NCBI RefSeq assembly: GCF_000430845.1
Contig: NZ_AUMU01000006.1
Span: forward strand, 1 to 64,000
From: Chryseobacterium gregarium DSM 19109
GTDB lineage: Bacteria > Bacteroidota > Bacteroidia > Flavobacteriales > Weeksellaceae
Reading direction: 5' to 3'
Length of the DNA: 64,000 nucleotides
Of the stretch, positions 35,856-44,521 are shown piece by piece. The position numbers were made by a program, and so were the translations under genes. The notes below the pieces were generated by a model. The model had not been told where the DNA came from. It saw only the letters and a program-made list of their open reading frames with translations, and made no database searches. The first letter of the stretch is position 1. Each line of letters opens with the position of its first letter.

Positions 35856-36755
35856 ATGGCTAAATCTGTAGATGAGTTCAATAAGAAAAGGCTGAGGTCT
35901 AGCAATATTACAGTAGTAATAAGTATTGCCTTAGTGTTATTTTTGCTAGGATTAATGGGACTTATCCTGATTAATGCCCAGAAATATTCCGATTATATCA
36001 AGGAACAGCTTGTGGTAAATGCGTATTTTGACGAAAACTATGATGCAAAAGATTCCGTAAAGATCGCTAAAATGGAAGCTGAGGTATACAAAGAAATCCA
36101 GACATTGGCTCCTGTAAAGAAAGCCACGTATATTACAAGGGAAATGGCATCACAGGAAGCGAAAAAAAGCATGGGGATCGATACGGATGCGCTTTTCGAA
36201 GAAAATATCTTCCCTTCATCCATAGAGATTGCCCTTAAACCCGAATATGTAGATCCTGCGAAAATTGATGGAGCTCTGAAGGTAATCAAGGCCGTTCCGG
36301 GCGTTATTGATGTAAAAAATGACAGTACCTTAATGGTAGATGTTTACAATAACCTGAGCAGAATCCTTAAATGGATCTTAGGGTTTTCTGTATTATTTTT
36401 AATCCTGGCGGTGGTACTGATCAATAATTCCATCCGCCTGAAGATATTCTCCAAAAGATTTATCATTAAAACCATGCAGTTGGTAGGGGCAAAAAGAAGA
36501 TTCATTCTTAAACCCTTCATCATAGAGGCCGTTATTCTGGGCGCTATCGGTTCCGGAATAGGGCTTTTGGCTTTATTCGGCGTGTGGTACTATTTTACGA
36601 GCCAGATAGGATCTGCTTTCGTACAGGATACCAATCAATATTTCTGGCTGGTCTTGCTGATCATCGGGATAGGTATTTTTATTACCGTTCTCAGTACAAT
36701 TGTGGCAACCTGGAGGTTCTTGAGATCAAATGTTGACGACTTATACTATTCTTAA
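35856..36755 (+). CDS. ftsX: Cell division protein FtsX-type permease
   Basis: A 299-residue inner-membrane protein. One membrane segment near residues 19-43 is followed by an extracytoplasmic domain (ending near DVKNDSTLMVDVYNN) and three C-terminal segments, the MacB/FtsX layout. FtsX with the ATPase FtsE forms an ABC-type complex that controls peptidoglycan hydrolases at the septum. ftsE is not in the window, as is usual for Bacteroidota. It starts the run ftsX-DUF3098-uppP-truB, and DUF3098 follows 2 bp after its stop. Confidence 0.92.
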   Translation: MAKSVDEFNKKRLRSSNITVVISIALVLFLLGLMGLILINAQKYSDYIKEQLVVNAYFDENYDAKDSVKIAKMEAEVYKEIQTLAPVKKATYITREMASQEAKKSMGIDTDALFEENIFPSSIEIALKPEYVDPAKIDGALKVIKAVPGVIDVKNDSTLMVDVYNNLSRILKWILGFSVLFLILAVVLINNSIRLKIFSKRFIIKTMQLVGAKRRFILKPFIIEAVILGAIGSGIGLLALFGVWYYFTSQIGSAFVQDTNQYFWLVLLIIGIGIFITVLSTIVATWRFLRSNVDDLYYS

Positions 36756-36757
36756 CA

Positions 36758-37057
36758 ATGAGCAAAAAAACAAATAAATTTTCCGCTGACAGCTTCGGAA
36801 AACATACGACTGAAGTTCCGAAGGAAAACACGTTTTATTTCGGAAAACAAAACTTTAAGTGGATGCTGATCGGTTTTGCATGCATCGTAGTGGGTTTCCT
36901 TCTTATGATGGGCCCTGATGCCAATACGGTAGACGGAAAATTTGATCCGAATTCTTGGAATGACGGTATTTTTTCCATCCGCAGAATCAGAATTGCGCCG
37001 ATGTTCGTGGTGCTGGGTTTTGCAATTGAAGTGTACGCGATTTTAAAAAGAAAATAA
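36758..37057 (+). CDS. DUF3098 membrane protein
   Basis: A 99-residue protein with two hydrophobic segments (about 33-50 and 79-94) joined by a loop containing MGPDANTVDGKFDPNSWN and FSIRRIRIAP. This matches DUF3098, a small Bacteroidota family that sits next to ftsX and uppP, with no function known. Being 2 bp after ftsX and upstream of uppP, it is plausibly part of the envelope-biogenesis operon. Confidence 0.9.
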   Translation: MSKKTNKFSADSFGKHTTEVPKENTFYFGKQNFKWMLIGFACIVVGFLLMMGPDANTVDGKFDPNSWNDGIFSIRRIRIAPMFVVLGFAIEVYAILKRK

Positions 37058-37074
37058 TCAATACAATTTTTTAG

Positions 37075-37132
37075 AGATTAAGAAATTCGGAAGTTTAGAA
37101 TATACAGTCTAAGTTTCCCGATTTCTTAATCT
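37075..37132 (+). terminator. Long hairpin between DUF3098 and uppP
   Basis: About 25 bp of stem: AGATTAAGAAAT at 37075-37086 and the following positions pair with the mirrored arm ending ATTTCTTAATCT at 37121-37132, with 3 mismatches or G-U pairs and an 8-nt loop, followed by TTTATTTTT. It is terminator-like yet lies inside an apparent operon, 18 nt before the uppP ATG. Confidence 0.65.
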
Positions 37133-37150
37133 TTATTTTTATACATCATT

Positions 37151-37969
37151 ATGGATTTATTCAAAGCAATACTTATTGCCATTATCGAAGGCCTTACAGA
37201 ATATCTTCCCATTTCTTCCACAGCGCATATGGGTTTTACAGCCAGCCTGCTGGGATTGCCGGAAGATGAATTTTTGAAGATGTTTCAGGTTTCCATTCAG
37301 TTTGGGGCCATACTTTCGGTAGTGGTAGCCTACTGGAAAAAGTTCTTTGATTTAAAAAACATACAGTTTTATTTCAAGCTGGCTTTCGCGGTTATTCCGG
37401 CTTTGGTACTGGGATACCTATTCGACGATACCATTGAAGCGGTTCTGGGGAATCAAATTGCTATTTCTTCCGTTTTGGTTCTTGGTGGAGTCGTCCTGTT
37501 ATTTGCAGACCAATGGTTCAAAAATCCGAAGATTGATGATGAAAAGGGCGTTACGATAAAAAAAGCGGTTACCATCGGTTTCTGGCAGTGTTTGGCTATG
37601 ATGCCCGGAACCAGCAGGAGTGCTGCATCCATTATCGGCGGAATGTCTCAGGGCCTTACGAGAAAAGCCGCTGCAGAGTTTTCGTTTTTTCTGGCTGTTC
37701 CTACGATGCTGGCCGTTACGGTGTATTCGGTTTTCGTGAAAACCTGGGGAAAGGGGACCGGAAATCCACAGAAAGGATATGAAATGATCATGGCATCGCA
37801 GGACCACATTACTATTTTTATTGTAGGCAATGTGGTAGCATTTATCGTAGCGTTGATTGCCATCAAAGCATTTATCGGAATTCTTAATAAATATGGTTTC
37901 AGACCCTGGGGATGGTACCGTATTTTCGTAGGGGTGGCTTTACTGATCTACTTCTATTTTTTCAAATAA
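37151..37969 (+). CDS. uppP: Undecaprenyl-diphosphatase
   Basis: A 272-residue multi-spanning enzyme that dephosphorylates undecaprenyl diphosphate to recycle the carrier lipid for cell-wall synthesis. GLTEYLPISSTAHM near residues 14-27 carries the catalytic Glu and His, and MPGTSRSAASI carries the P-loop-like phosphate-binding region with the essential Arg. It fits the BacA/UppP family in length and topology. It is followed 54 bp later by truB. Confidence 0.96.
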   Translation: MDLFKAILIAIIEGLTEYLPISSTAHMGFTASLLGLPEDEFLKMFQVSIQFGAILSVVVAYWKKFFDLKNIQFYFKLAFAVIPALVLGYLFDDTIEAVLGNQIAISSVLVLGGVVLLFADQWFKNPKIDDEKGVTIKKAVTIGFWQCLAMMPGTSRSAASIIGGMSQGLTRKAAAEFSFFLAVPTMLAVTVYSVFVKTWGKGTGNPQKGYEMIMASQDHITIFIVGNVVAFIVALIAIKAFIGILNKYGFRPWGWYRIFVGVALLIYFYFFK

Positions 37970-38022
37970 ATTTATTAAATTATAAGTATTCAATTACTTA
38001 TCAACCCATCACTCATCAATTC

Positions 38023-38727
38023 ATGACAGCTGAAGAACTGCAATCGGGACACCTATTTTTACTGGACAAACCTTTGGATTGGACCTCTTTTCAGGCGGTC
38101 AATAAAATGAAATATAAGCTCAGGAGAGAATTTGACCTTCCTAAAAAATTCAAAATCGGACATGCCGGAACACTGGATCCCAGGGCAACCGGACTTTTAA
38201 TCGTTTGCTGCGGAAAGTTTACTAAAAAAATCCCTGAAATTCAGGATGCTCCCAAAGAATACTGGACCGAGATCAAAATCGGGGCACAGACCGAATCTTA
38301 TGATACGGAAAAACAGGAAATCCTTCATCAGGATATTTCTCATATCACAGAAGATCAGATTAAAACAGCGCTTGAAAAATTTATCGGGGAAATTGACCAA
38401 ACACCGCCTGTTTTTTCTGCCATTAAAATTGACGGTAAAAGGGCCTATGATCTGGCAAGGGCCGGAACCGAAGTGGAAATGAAATCCCGCAAAACAACAA
38501 TTCTTTATATTAATGATATTACCGTTGCGCCGCCGTTCATAAGTTTTACGGTAGGCTGCTCCAAAGGAACCTATATCCGAAGTCTGGCCCATGACATCGG
38601 GCAGGAGCTGGGCGTGGGTGCTTACCTGATCCAGTTAAGAAGGACAAAAATCGGAGAGTACACCATTGAAGATGCTACCGCGGATTTCCTGGAAAATGAC
38701 TTCAGATTTGAAAACGATAAAAATTGA
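38023..38727 (+). CDS. truB: tRNA pseudouridine(55) synthase
   Basis: A 234-residue enzyme starting at the ATG at 38023 (MTAEELQSGHLFLLDKP); an in-frame upstream start would overlap uppP and is not needed. GHAGTLDPRATGLL holds the catalytic Asp52 of the TruB family, which makes pseudouridine 55 in the T loop of tRNA. CSKGTYIRSLAHDIG further down is the second conserved block. The next gene begins 2 bp after its stop. Confidence 0.95.
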   Translation: MTAEELQSGHLFLLDKPLDWTSFQAVNKMKYKLRREFDLPKKFKIGHAGTLDPRATGLLIVCCGKFTKKIPEIQDAPKEYWTEIKIGAQTESYDTEKQEILHQDISHITEDQIKTALEKFIGEIDQTPPVFSAIKIDGKRAYDLARAGTEVEMKSRKTTILYINDITVAPPFISFTVGCSKGTYIRSLAHDIGQELGVGAYLIQLRRTKIGEYTIEDATADFLENDFRFENDKN

Positions 38728-38729
38728 AA

Positions 38730-39296
38730 ATGAAAAAAATATTTTTACTGATGTTTTTCTGCAGCTCCCTGGTCTTTTTCTCACAGCAGGCAACAAAGCC
38801 GATGATGGGATTTTATTTTAATCCGTCAGCACATGTCGGATTCAATTTAGCCAGAGAAAAAGAAGTTCCGAATACAACCCAATACATTCAGCCTCAGCCC
38901 CCGAAAAAGCTTACCTATGGAGTGACTGCTATCGGAGGGTATCATTTTCTTCCGAATTTTGCTTTGGGAGGCGGCTTCAGATACAGTTTTATAGAGAATA
39001 ATTATCATTTGGTCTATGCTGTCATACAACCTAAGATTATTTTTAATCCGGGAGACCGTCCGTTTTTCATTGAGCTGAATTATGGCAAACAGCTTAATAA
39101 TGCGGTTGTTTCCGATTCTGAATTCTGGGGAGCCAGGCTGGGAATCCAGGTGTCTTATTCCAAAAGGCTGAGTCAGGAAGGCGGCGTGGTTCTGGAAGGC
39201 TATAAATTAGGTGGGGTCAATCCTTTTTTTATCGGACTGAGCTACGGAATTACTATTTTCAGCAATAAAAATTATACCGGTTACGGAGAAGATTAA
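38730..39296 (+). CDS. Outer-membrane-beta-barrel-like secreted protein
   Basis: A 188-residue protein from the ATG at 38730; a TTG six bases earlier is a poorer start. A signal peptide (KIFLLMFFCSSLVFFSQQ) is followed by alternating amphipathic segments and Gly-rich turns (GGYHFLPNFALGGGFRYSF, GARLGIQVSYSKRL, FFIGLSYGITIF), as in small outer-membrane beta-barrel proteins. I cannot assign a family. Its stop overlaps the rluF ATG by one base (TAATG). Confidence 0.8.
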   Translation: MKKIFLLMFFCSSLVFFSQQATKPMMGFYFNPSAHVGFNLAREKEVPNTTQYIQPQPPKKLTYGVTAIGGYHFLPNFALGGGFRYSFIENNYHLVYAVIQPKIIFNPGDRPFFIELNYGKQLNNAVVSDSEFWGARLGIQVSYSKRLSQEGGVVLEGYKLGGVNPFFIGLSYGITIFSNKNYTGYGED

Positions 39297-40018
39297 TGGA
39301 AAAAACACGGATTAACAAATATTTATCGGAAGCAGGGTACTGCTCCAGAAGGGCAGCAGACAAACTGCTGGAGGAGGGGAGAATCACCATCAACGGAACA
39401 GTTCCGGAAATGGGAACGAAAGTTTCAGATGAAGATGTCATAGAAGTGGACGGGAAACCCATCCGCGACCCGGAAGAAAAGCATGTATACATTGCTTTCA
39501 ATAAGCCTGTAGGTGTTGTATGTACGACCGACATCAAGCGTGAACAAAATAATATCATTGAGTATATTAACCATCCAAAAAGAATCTTTCCGGTCGGAAG
39601 ACTGGATAAGCCGAGTGAAGGGCTGATTCTTCTAACCAGCGACGGTGATATCGTAAACAAGATTCTACGCTCAAGAAACAACCACGGTAAAGAGTATATT
39701 GTAAGAGTGGACAAACCGATCACTCCGAAATTTCTGGATAAGATGAGGAATGGCATCCCGATTTTAGATACGGTCACCAAAAAATGTGAAGTGGAAAAAA
39801 TTGATGAAATGAATTTCCGGATTGTACTGACCCAGGGACTGAACCGCCAGATCCGCAGGATGTGCGAATACCTAGGCTATGAAGTGAAAAAACTGAAACG
39901 CATCCGGGTTCTGAATATCAAACTAGACCTTCCTGTTGGAAAATGGCGGGACCTTACCGAAGAAGAGCTTGCCGCTTTGAATAAAATGCTGGAAGGCTCA
40001 AGCAAAACCTTTAACTGA
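39296..40018 (+). CDS. rluF: 23S rRNA pseudouridine synthase (RluF-type)
   Basis: A 240-residue enzyme. An S4 RNA-binding domain covers residues 1-60 (INKYLSEAGYCSRRAADKLLEEGRITING), followed by the RsuA/RluB/E/F catalytic domain with Asp104 in GRLDKPSEGLILLT. The early SRRAADKLLEEGRITING and the absence of a long C-terminal tail fit RluF, which modifies U2604, and less so RluB. It is translationally coupled to the upstream gene, and a terminator at 40027-40057 follows. Confidence 0.88.
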   Translation: MEKTRINKYLSEAGYCSRRAADKLLEEGRITINGTVPEMGTKVSDEDVIEVDGKPIRDPEEKHVYIAFNKPVGVVCTTDIKREQNNIIEYINHPKRIFPVGRLDKPSEGLILLTSDGDIVNKILRSRNNHGKEYIVRVDKPITPKFLDKMRNGIPILDTVTKKCEVEKIDEMNFRIVLTQGLNRQIRRMCEYLGYEVKKLKRIRVLNIKLDLPVGKWRDLTEEELAALNKMLEGSSKTFN

Positions 40019-40026
40019 GAGGAACA

Positions 40027-40058
40027 ACCTTGTCAGGGTTCTAAACCCTGACAAGGTT
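40027..40058. terminator. Bidirectional terminator between rluF and the HhH gene
   Basis: CCTTGTCAGGGTT and AACCCTGACAAGG form a 13-bp perfect stem with a 3-nt loop between convergent genes. The T-tract is short, so function as a terminator is probable rather than certain. Confidence 0.7.
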
Positions 40059-41360
40059 TCATTTTAAATACAGTTTCATTCTCGCTTCATATTCCGGCTT
40101 TACTTTCAGCAACTTCCAGATTTTCCTTTCATCTTTTTCGCTTAGGCGGTAAAAAATAATTTTATCGGCGGAATATTTAAAATAAGGATGATTTTTCAGC
40201 CATTCTTCCGGGGCCTCTGTTAACGTATATTTCGGGACATCAGCCGTATTCAATGGTGCTGTGGATAGCAGTTTTTTGACCAGTTCAATATCAATATTGT
40301 AAGTGGTCAGGATCTGTTCTTTATTAACAAACCCACCCAGCTTTTTCCTGAACCCGATTATAGAACCCGCGCTCCTTTCATCCAGACCGAATTCCAGAAG
40401 CTGCTTAAACGTAATGGTATTAAGATCTGTTTTTGAAAAATCCGTTTTTTCCTGTTGGATTTCAGCTTTCTGAACATTGTTACTCCTGCTGGCAGTGGAT
40501 GGATTCAGTTGTATATACGGTTTCAGTTCCTCAAACTTTTCAGTAGAAATCACAAAGCATTTCTGAATATCTTCCAGGTTTTTAAAGCTGCCTTTCAGGT
40601 TCCGGTCCCTGTAATTGACAATAGTCTGCGCCTGTTTATCGGAAAATCCAAAAGATTTCCATCCGTCAAGGTCTGTTGTATTGGGATCAAATGCATGATA
40701 CTGAACCTTTGTTTTTTTCGATTCGAAAGATTTTGAATACTTTCTGAAGGTGTTAGGCGTTTTTTCCGGGAGTATCAGATAAGGGGCAAGCATTTTATAA
40801 TTTTCTTCATTAATGATAAAACATTCCTTAAACTTTTCTTTGCTTACAAAACTTCCTCCCAGGAAACTTTTATATTTTAAAATTGCTGAGGCCTGTCGTT
40901 CACTGAAGCCCATTTTCATCCAGTCATTTTCAGTATAATCATCAGGATTGAATGTTCCGGGAATGGTGATCGATGTTTTCCGGAAGGCTTTAAAATTCTT
41001 CGATTTAGCTTCCTTATTGGTTTCCGGAAGCATAATAAACGTCTTAAGTTCACCGAATTTTTCTTCCGAAACCGCAAAACATTTTTTGAACTGCTCTTTG
41101 GAAATAAACTTTCCGCCGACAATCTTTTTATAATTAAGGATGGTTGCCGTCTGCTTTTCGGTAAATCCTAAGTTCTGCCATTGTTTTTCATCCAGTTCAT
41201 TCGGGTCGAATTCTGTAAGAGATAACAGAACAGGGCTGGACGTTATAAATTTCACTTCGGAAAAATCTTCTTTTTCCGTACCGGTATAATTTTGAAAGGC
41301 AAAGAGAATGACCAGAATCATTCCCATAAAGGCCAGCTTTTGGTAATAGATCTTTTTCAT
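40059..41360 (-). CDS. Helix-hairpin-helix repeat protein (ComEA-like)
   Basis: A 433-residue protein with an N-terminal membrane segment (residues 8-22) and then four copies of a 60-90-residue unit of the form F(D)PN-x-W-x-x-x-GF-S-x-KQA-x-x-I-x-N/K-Y, seen near 52-112, 137-197, 222-282 and 316-366. The units resemble the HhH domain of ComEA, which binds DNA in competence. The membrane anchor and the outward-facing repeats suggest extracytoplasmic DNA binding, but competence in this organism is only inferred. It lies 130 bp downstream of the MerR gene. Confidence 0.85.
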   Translation of the reverse strand: MKKIYYQKLAFMGMILVILFAFQNYTGTEKEDFSEVKFITSSPVLLSLTEFDPNELDEKQWQNLGFTEKQTATILNYKKIVGGKFISKEQFKKCFAVSEEKFGELKTFIMLPETNKEAKSKNFKAFRKTSITIPGTFNPDDYTENDWMKMGFSERQASAILKYKSFLGGSFVSKEKFKECFIINEENYKMLAPYLILPEKTPNTFRKYSKSFESKKTKVQYHAFDPNTTDLDGWKSFGFSDKQAQTIVNYRDRNLKGSFKNLEDIQKCFVISTEKFEELKPYIQLNPSTASRSNNVQKAEIQQEKTDFSKTDLNTITFKQLLEFGLDERSAGSIIGFRKKLGGFVNKEQILTTYNIDIELVKKLLSTAPLNTADVPKYTLTEAPEEWLKNHPYFKYSADKIIFYRLSEKDERKIWKLLKVKPEYEARMKLYLK

Positions 41361-41490
41361 TGCCTAAACTTAATCATTTTATAAAATATTAAGCAATAAG
41401 TCAACAGTAATTGAATTATTTCAATCTATACATTCAGTTTAAATACTTTAAAAAATAAACTGTTAAAAGATAATGGATTAAAATTTTTAA

Positions 41491-41835
41491 CTATTCACGA
41501 TCTTTCTCTACCAAGGAATCCTTCAGTTTGAGCAGTTCGGCCTTAACAAATTCCAGCCTGTCAATCAGTGTAATGGTTTCCGAGATCCTGCTGTTAGTGG
41601 TAAGCGCAACTTTGGCTCCGTCCAGGGTGTAGCCTTTTTCTTTTACCAGATGGTAGATCATCTGAAGGTTTTTAATGTCTTCCGGAGTGAAATACCGATT
41701 GCCTTTTTTGTTTTTTTTGGGTTTAATGATCGGGAATTCCTGCTCCCAATACCGTATCAGTGAAGCATTCACATCAAATGCCTTTGCCACTTCTCCTATG
41801 GAATAATACAGTTTATCGGGTAAATTGATCTTCAT
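41491..41835 (-). CDS. MerR-family transcriptional regulator
   Basis: A 114-residue protein whose first 70 residues (YYSIGEVAKAFDVNASLIRYWEQEF, NRYFTPEDIKNLQMIYHLVKEKGYTLDGAK) are a canonical MerR helix-turn-helix plus wing. The remaining 40 residues are a coiled coil for dimerisation. There is no metal-binding Cys, so it is not a metal sensor. MerR regulators reshape promoters with an over-long spacer. It is transcribed towards the HhH gene and may regulate it, but no palindromic operator was identified. Confidence 0.93.
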   Translation of the reverse strand: MKINLPDKLYYSIGEVAKAFDVNASLIRYWEQEFPIIKPKKNKKGNRYFTPEDIKNLQMIYHLVKEKGYTLDGAKVALTTNSRISETITLIDRLEFVKAELLKLKDSLVEKDRE

Positions 41836-42061
41836 TGTTGGAATCTAATCCCCAAAGATAAATATTTTTTAAATTTAAGGATCAATAAGGCATGGAAAAA
41901 GTGGGTTTCAGCTGATCATAAAAGGCAAACCGACGGGTCTATAGAAATATTAAACCGAAACAATCTTGCTTACTTAAAATTACAGCTTATGGAATTTTTA
42001 ATTTGTTTCCGATTTCAAAATAAGAAATAATCGTAAATTTACATCTCAAATAGAATGGAGT

Positions 42062-42955
42062 ATGAAGAATATCCTGCGTACGGGTTATATTGGTTTGGTT
42101 TTCGTATTGCTTAACTGCAAATCAGTAAATACAAGCAATATGTTTTATGAAGATCGTCAGCCGGAGAAAATTTCGGACAAATTCAGCTTTACAGAAGGTC
42201 CGACTTCGGATAAAGAAGGAAATGTATATTTTACCGACCAGCCCAATGACAAGATTTATTACTGGAACTGGAAAACCAATACGGTGAACGAGTTCATGAG
42301 CCAGACAGGCCGTGCCAATGGGATGCATTTCGACAAAGACGGTTATCTTATTACCTGCTCTGACCATAAAGGAGAAATCTGGAAAATTTCAAAAGATAAA
42401 AAAACAGAAGTTCTGCTGAACCACTTTGAAGGTAAAAGGCTGAATGGCCCTAATGACATCTGGAACGATGCCCATGGCGGGATGTATTTTACAGATCCGC
42501 TGTACGAAAGAGACTACTGGATAGATTTTAAACAGGAAACGCTGCATAAAAGCCTTTATTACAGAAGCAAAGAAGGCGAAGTGAAGAAAATTGAAACCTT
42601 TAAACAGCCTAACGGAATCGTAGGAAGCGAAAAATTCAAAAAGCTGTATGTTTCTGATATCGATGCCGGAAAGACCTATGAATATGATATTTTAGAAGAA
42701 GGTAAATTATCGGAAAAGAAACTGTTCTGTGAAATGGGTTCAGATGGGATGACGCTGGACAAACACGGAAATCTTTATTTAACAGGGGACGGCGTTCACG
42801 TTTTTAACCGGGAAGGAAAAAAGATCTATCATATTCCGATCAAAGAAGACTGGACCTCCAATGTGACGTTCGGAGGGGAACATAATGAAGTTCTCTTTAT
42901 TACGGCATCAAAATCAGTATATACCTTACCCACAAAAGTAAAAGGTACCAAATAA
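42062..42955 (+). CDS. SMP-30/gluconolactonase-like lipoprotein
   Basis: A 297-residue beta-propeller protein. A lipoprotein signal peptide places the lipid Cys at residue 19 (FVLLNC). The propeller (FTEGPTSDKEGNVYFTDQPNDKIYYWN, LNGPNDIWNDAHGGMYFTDP, QPNGIVGSEKFKKLYVSD) belongs to the SMP-30/LRE family, whose members are divalent-metal-dependent lactonases. It is likely periplasmic or on the outer-membrane inner face, and the substrate is unknown. It is followed by a bidirectional terminator and faces the DEAD-box gene. Confidence 0.9.
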   Translation: MKNILRTGYIGLVFVLLNCKSVNTSNMFYEDRQPEKISDKFSFTEGPTSDKEGNVYFTDQPNDKIYYWNWKTNTVNEFMSQTGRANGMHFDKDGYLITCSDHKGEIWKISKDKKTEVLLNHFEGKRLNGPNDIWNDAHGGMYFTDPLYERDYWIDFKQETLHKSLYYRSKEGEVKKIETFKQPNGIVGSEKFKKLYVSDIDAGKTYEYDILEEGKLSEKKLFCEMGSDGMTLDKHGNLYLTGDGVHVFNREGKKIYHIPIKEDWTSNVTFGGEHNEVLFITASKSVYTLPTKVKGTK

Positions 42956-42983
42956 TAAATAATATATTATCAATAAAAGATAA

Positions 42984-43014
42984 TAAAAAAAGCGGGCTTT
43001 AGCCCGCTTTTTTT
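42984..43014. terminator. Bidirectional terminator between SMP-30-like gene and DEAD-box gene
   Basis: AAAAAAAGCGGGCT and AGCCCGCTTTTTTT form an almost perfect palindrome between convergent genes, with A- and T-tracts on each strand. Confidence 0.9.
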
Positions 43015-43082
43015 ATTAAAATAAACATTGCCTTCAGACAACATTTAAATAATCCTGACAGTTATAAAAATCCGTCATCTGA

Positions 43083-44390
43083 TTAATACGCAACTTCCAT
43101 TTTTATTTTTTTGCCTTTCAGTTTCTCATGGCTCAGCTTTCTTAATAGGGCATTCACTTTGTCTCTGGAAACCGCAACATAGGAAGTGGTGTCTTTCACT
43201 TCAATCAGGCCTATATCTTCTTTCTGAAGCTCCCCTTTTTTAATTAAATATCCTACAATATCCACTTTATTTACTTTATCTTTCTTTCCGGCACTGATGT
43301 ACACCGTCTGAAACGGCGTTTTCTCCGGAATTTTAGTAAAGCCTTCAACACTTTCCTCCGGCGTATCGTTTTTGATAAAGGGGAAATTCTCTTCCGCAGT
43401 CATAATTAAATAAGCGAACCCTTTTGCATTCATTCTGGCTGTACGGCCGTTCCTGTGGATAAAAGCATCTTCTTTTGACGGCAATTGATAATGAACAATT
43501 GATTCTACTTCCGGAACGTCCAGGCCTCTTGAAGCCAGATCGGTAGTAATGAGGATTCTCGCTGAATCATTTCTGAACTTCAATAGGGCACGTTCTCTTT
43601 CATCCTGTTCCATTCCGCCGTGGAAGGTTTCCCTGTCGATTCCTTTTTCAGCTAAAAGATCAGAAATACGGTCAACAGCTTCGCGGTGATTACAGAAAAT
43701 CAACGTTCTTTTATTCCCTATTTTACAGATCAGATTAAATAGAGTATCCAATTTCTCCTCAGAAATCGTCATTACTTTTCTTAGCTGAATATCCGGTTTT
43801 ACTTCACTTAATTTTAAAAAATCAATGATTTTTTCATTTTTAAGGCCTGTAAATTTTGGAATTTCATCCATCGCCGTGGCAGACGTTAAAATTCTTTGTG
43901 AAAGGCCTTTCAGGGAGTTGGAAATAAATTCCATATCTTCGTGGAAACCCAGTTCCAGTGCTTTGTCAAACTCATCCAGTACCAGAGTTTGGATGGTTTT
44001 AGGATCAAAATTGTTATTTCTTAAATGATAGACGATTCTTCCCGGAGTTCCGATCAAAACCGCCGGCGCTTCAATTAGGTTATTGACTTCAATCTTTTTA
44101 TCATGGCCTCCATAAGCTACAGAAACTTTAAAATCCATTCCCATCGATTTGAAAACCTGCTCAATCTGCAGAGCCAGCTCTCTTGCAGGAACCAGAATCA
44201 ATGCCTGGATTCCTGAAGCCTCTTTTTTAAGGGTTCGGAGAACAGGAAATAAAAAGGCAAGCGTTTTCCCCGATCCGGTAGGAGAGAGCAGAACGACATC
44301 CTGATTATTCTCAGTGGTTTTATAGGTAGATTTCTGCATCTGGTTCATATCCTGAATCTGCAGTTTCTGATAAATTGATTCTAATTCCAT
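43083..44390 (-). CDS. DEAD-box RNA helicase with DbpA-type RNA-binding domain
   Basis: A 435-residue cytoplasmic helicase from the ATG at 44390 (MELESIYQKLQI); an upstream in-frame start adds 15 residues without family support. Motif I is LLSPTGSGKT, motif II is VLDEFD, motif III LTSATAM, and the C-terminal core has HRNGRTARM. The last 80 residues (KKDKVNKVDIVGYLIKKGELQKEDIG to RKLSHEKLKGKKIKMEV) resemble the DbpA RNA-binding domain, which tethers the helicase to 23S rRNA hairpin 92. The motif II is DEFD rather than DEAD, a variant known among active members. The role is probably in large-subunit assembly. Confidence 0.9.
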   Translation of the reverse strand: MELESIYQKLQIQDMNQMQKSTYKTTENNQDVVLLSPTGSGKTLAFLFPVLRTLKKEASGIQALILVPARELALQIEQVFKSMGMDFKVSVAYGGHDKKIEVNNLIEAPAVLIGTPGRIVYHLRNNNFDPKTIQTLVLDEFDKALELGFHEDMEFISNSLKGLSQRILTSATAMDEIPKFTGLKNEKIIDFLKLSEVKPDIQLRKVMTISEEKLDTLFNLICKIGNKRTLIFCNHREAVDRISDLLAEKGIDRETFHGGMEQDERERALLKFRNDSARILITTDLASRGLDVPEVESIVHYQLPSKEDAFIHRNGRTARMNAKGFAYLIMTAEENFPFIKNDTPEESVEGFTKIPEKTPFQTVYISAGKKDKVNKVDIVGYLIKKGELQKEDIGLIEVKDTTSYVAVSRDKVNALLRKLSHEKLKGKKIKMEVAY

Positions 44391-44521
44391 TTTGCAAAGG
44401 TAATTGATTTTGTTTTTTATAGAAATTACATTCACTATTTATTTGAATTACGGGAACCCGTCATAATCGGCTACCTACTAATAGTACATTTGGGATTATT
44501 AATTTCTAATAACCGGAAAAA

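Noticed and set aside
37912..38022. In-frame N-terminal extension of TruB overlapping uppP
   Set aside because: TruB family alignment supports the ATG at 38023; the extension overlaps UppP coding sequence.
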